Shown here: piece after piece, positions 62,614 through 64,000 of the stretch
Position numbering within the stretch: position 1 is the stretch's first letter
Layout of the letters: each line of letters starts with the position of its first letter
DNA from: G963676095 sp963676095
GTDB lineage: Bacteria > Bacteroidota > Bacteroidia > Bacteroidales > Prolixibacteraceae
Direction of reading: 5' to 3'
DNA: 64,000 nt
NCBI GenBank assembly: GCA_963676095.1
Contig: OY781040.1
Span: 5,580,001-5,644,000 of the forward strand
Notes under the pieces: generated by a model
Databases searched by the model: none
Told to the model about the DNA's origin: nothing
What the model saw: only the letters and a program-made list of their open reading frames with translations
Made by a program: the position numbers and the translations under genes

Positions 62614-64000
62614 TTAAAAGTCAGAGTCATCTGTCGTTTCAATTTTGTGACTGCTTATTTTTTCATGTAAGCTCTGGAATAAAATAAAGAGTATCGGAAC
62701 GATCAAAATCCCGATGAAAATCCCGAATACCATTCCTCCCATTGCACTAATTCCAATAGATTTGTTGCCAATAGCCCCGGCTCCGCTAGCAAATGTAAGA
62801 GGTACTAACCCGATGATCATTGTCAGGGCTGTCATCATTACCGCTCGCAACCTTGCAATAGCCCCGATGATCGCAGCTTTAACGATACTCATGCCTTGTT
62901 TGCGCCGTTGAAGAGCGTATTCAACAATCAGGATTGCTGTTTTTGACAAAAGCCCTATCAGCATGACCAATGATATTTGAACGTAAATATTATTTACAAT
63001 CCCGGTTCCAGACATCATCGCTGCATAAGTGAATATGTATATTCCGGCCAAACCTACAGGAAGAGAGAATAGAACAGCCAGGGGTAAAATATAGCTTTCA
63101 TATAAGGCGGCTAATAACAGGTAAACAAAAATTAAACTTAATAATAAAATGGTAGCAGTATTGTTTTTGGTGCTGGCCTCTTCACGGGTCATACCTGAAT
63201 AATCGTAGCTGTAACCGCTCGGTAATTTTATTTCATCAATAGCCTTCAGAACATCGCTTGAAGTATAGCCTTCTGGAGAATTAGGAATGACCGTAAAGCT
63301 CATCGAAGAAAACAAGTTAAAACGGGTTAGTCCTTGTGGTCCGGTAACATCGGTAATTTTCAGAAATTCGGTTATTGGCGTCATCTCTCCATTGGATGCT
63401 TTGACATAAATATTACTCATGTCCTCTAATTGATCCCGATATTCAGGTGCAGCTTGCACGATTACCCTGTACTGTTTACCATAAGCGTTAAAGTTGGAGA
63501 TATATGAACTTCCTATGTTTTCCTGCAAAGTAGTCATGATATCATTTAAGGTCAATCCGGCATCCTTAATTTTCGGGATGTTGGCCTCAACTTGTTTCTG
63601 GGGAAAACGGGGATCAAAAGAGTTCATGGCAATCATAACTTCCGGGCGGGCCTGAAGCTTTTTCATGAAATCAGTGGCAACTTCATAAAACTTATTGATG
63701 TCCCCACCGGTACGGTCCTGAAGTTTTAATTCAACGCCATTGCTTAATCCGAAGCCCATTAATGTAGGGACTCCAAAGAACATGAAAGAAGCATTCTTTA
63801 TGCCTGCTGTTTCTTTCTGTAATAAGGCAACTATCTCATCGGCAGTCATATCTCTTTTGTCCCATGAAACCAGTGGAATAACAGCAGCTCCGTAAGAACT
63901 TCCCGATCCACTCATAAAACTATACCCGGTAATACTGGTCATCGATTCTACACCCGGGGTCGACTCAATAATTTTTGTTAATTGGGACATTATGCTGTCA
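62614..64000 (-). CDS. RND (HAE1/AcrB-type) efflux pump, C-terminal part, truncated by the window edge
   Basis: The frame is open to the end of the window; the ATG at 63990 is internal, since codons for Asp-Ser-Ile precede it without a stop. What is visible is the second half of an AcrB-like pump: porter subdomains (IIESTPGVESMTSITGYSF; VEANIPKIKDAGLTLNDIM), docking-domain region, then membrane helices with RKQGMSIVKAAIIGAIARLR and LTMIIGLVPLTFASGAGA. The C-terminus is a short charged tail. It exports hydrophobic compounds using the proton gradient. It is followed by the NodT-type factor in the same operon. Confidence 0.93.
   Translation of the reverse strand, partial: DSIMSQLTKIIESTPGVESMTSITGYSFMSGSGSSYGAAVIPLVSWDKRDMTADEIVALLQKETAGIKNASFMFFGVPTLMGFGLSNGVELKLQDRTGGDINKFYEVATDFMKKLQARPEVMIAMNSFDPRFPQKQVEANIPKIKDAGLTLNDIMTTLQENIGSSYISNFNAYGKQYRVIVQAAPEYRDQLEDMSNIYVKASNGEMTPITEFLKITDVTGPQGLTRFNLFSSMSFTVIPNSPEGYTSSDVLKAIDEIKLPSGYSYDYSGMTREEASTKNNTATILLLSLIFVYLLLAALYESYILPLAVLFSLPVGLAGIYIFTYAAMMSGTGIVNNIYVQISLVMLIGLLSKTAILIVEYALQRRKQGMSIVKAAIIGAIARLRAVMMTALTMIIGLVPLTFASGAGAIGNKSIGISAMGGMVFGIFIGILIVPILFILFQSLHEKISSHKIETTDDSDF

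Overview
The window is from a member of the Bacteroidota, most likely order Bacteroidales. The evidence is three complete SusC/SusD pairs plus the tail of a fourth SusD, FecI-type ECF sigma factors paired with FecR anti-sigma factors, a hybrid two-component regulator (HTCS), many lipoproteins and almost no Shine-Dalgarno sequences. A Prolixibacteraceae-like marine or anaerobic lineage is plausible from the style of the STN-bearing SusC N-termini, but this is a guess. No rRNA, tRNA, CRISPR array, transposase or integrase was seen.

Layout. (1) 1-3419: the 3' end of a xylan-type utilisation locus, with a SusD tail, a SusE-position surface lipoprotein and a GH10 xylanase that carries CBMs inside its catalytic domain, closed by a terminator. 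(2) 3479-11243: a cluster of poorly described genes, namely a frameshifted parvulin-like lipoprotein, a tiny cysteine-rich secreted protein, two tandem DUF6057-type membrane proteins (the second broken at a G8 tract), a convergent TolB/PD40 propeller lipoprotein with a CxxCH haem motif, and an unknown secreted protein. (3) 11534-20446, locus A: sigma, FecR, SusC, SusD, GH43. (4) 20735-31123, locus B: sigma, FecR, SusC, SusD, then a DUF6057 gene and a CxxCH-PD40 gene. (5) 31240-41810, locus C: the same order as B, but with the sigma gene inverted and divergent from fecR. (6) 42123-45940: an acetyl-esterase-like hydrolase, a 22-bp tandem repeat array and a large repeat-containing secreted protein. 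(7) 46400-59641: GH42, GH31, GH39, GH3 and an HTCS, a hemicellulose (xyloglucan or arabinoxylan side-chain) locus without its own SusC/D. (8) 59695-64000, reverse strand: the end of an RND efflux operon (pump, NodT-type outer-membrane factor) followed by three small genes.

How it fits together. Extracellular xylanase and surface-binding proteins would cut hemicellulose. SusCD pairs import oligosaccharides, and the periplasmic GH43, GH31, GH39, GH3, GH42 and an esterase trim them. The three STN-type SusC proteins should signal through FecR to ECF sigma factors. The HTCS should control the GH42-GH3 block.

The most interesting part is the cassette of a multi-helix DUF6057 protein next to a lipoprotein that joins a CxxCH motif to a PD40 propeller. 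It occurs three times, twice directly behind a sigma/FecR-controlled SusCD pair. The copies show near-identical patches (gene conversion), G8 homopolymers and an internal 66-bp insertion, so the family is evolving rapidly. A 14-bp motif found exactly three times, always 71-80 bp upstream of a start codon in the same relative orientation, is a likely operator for locus A.
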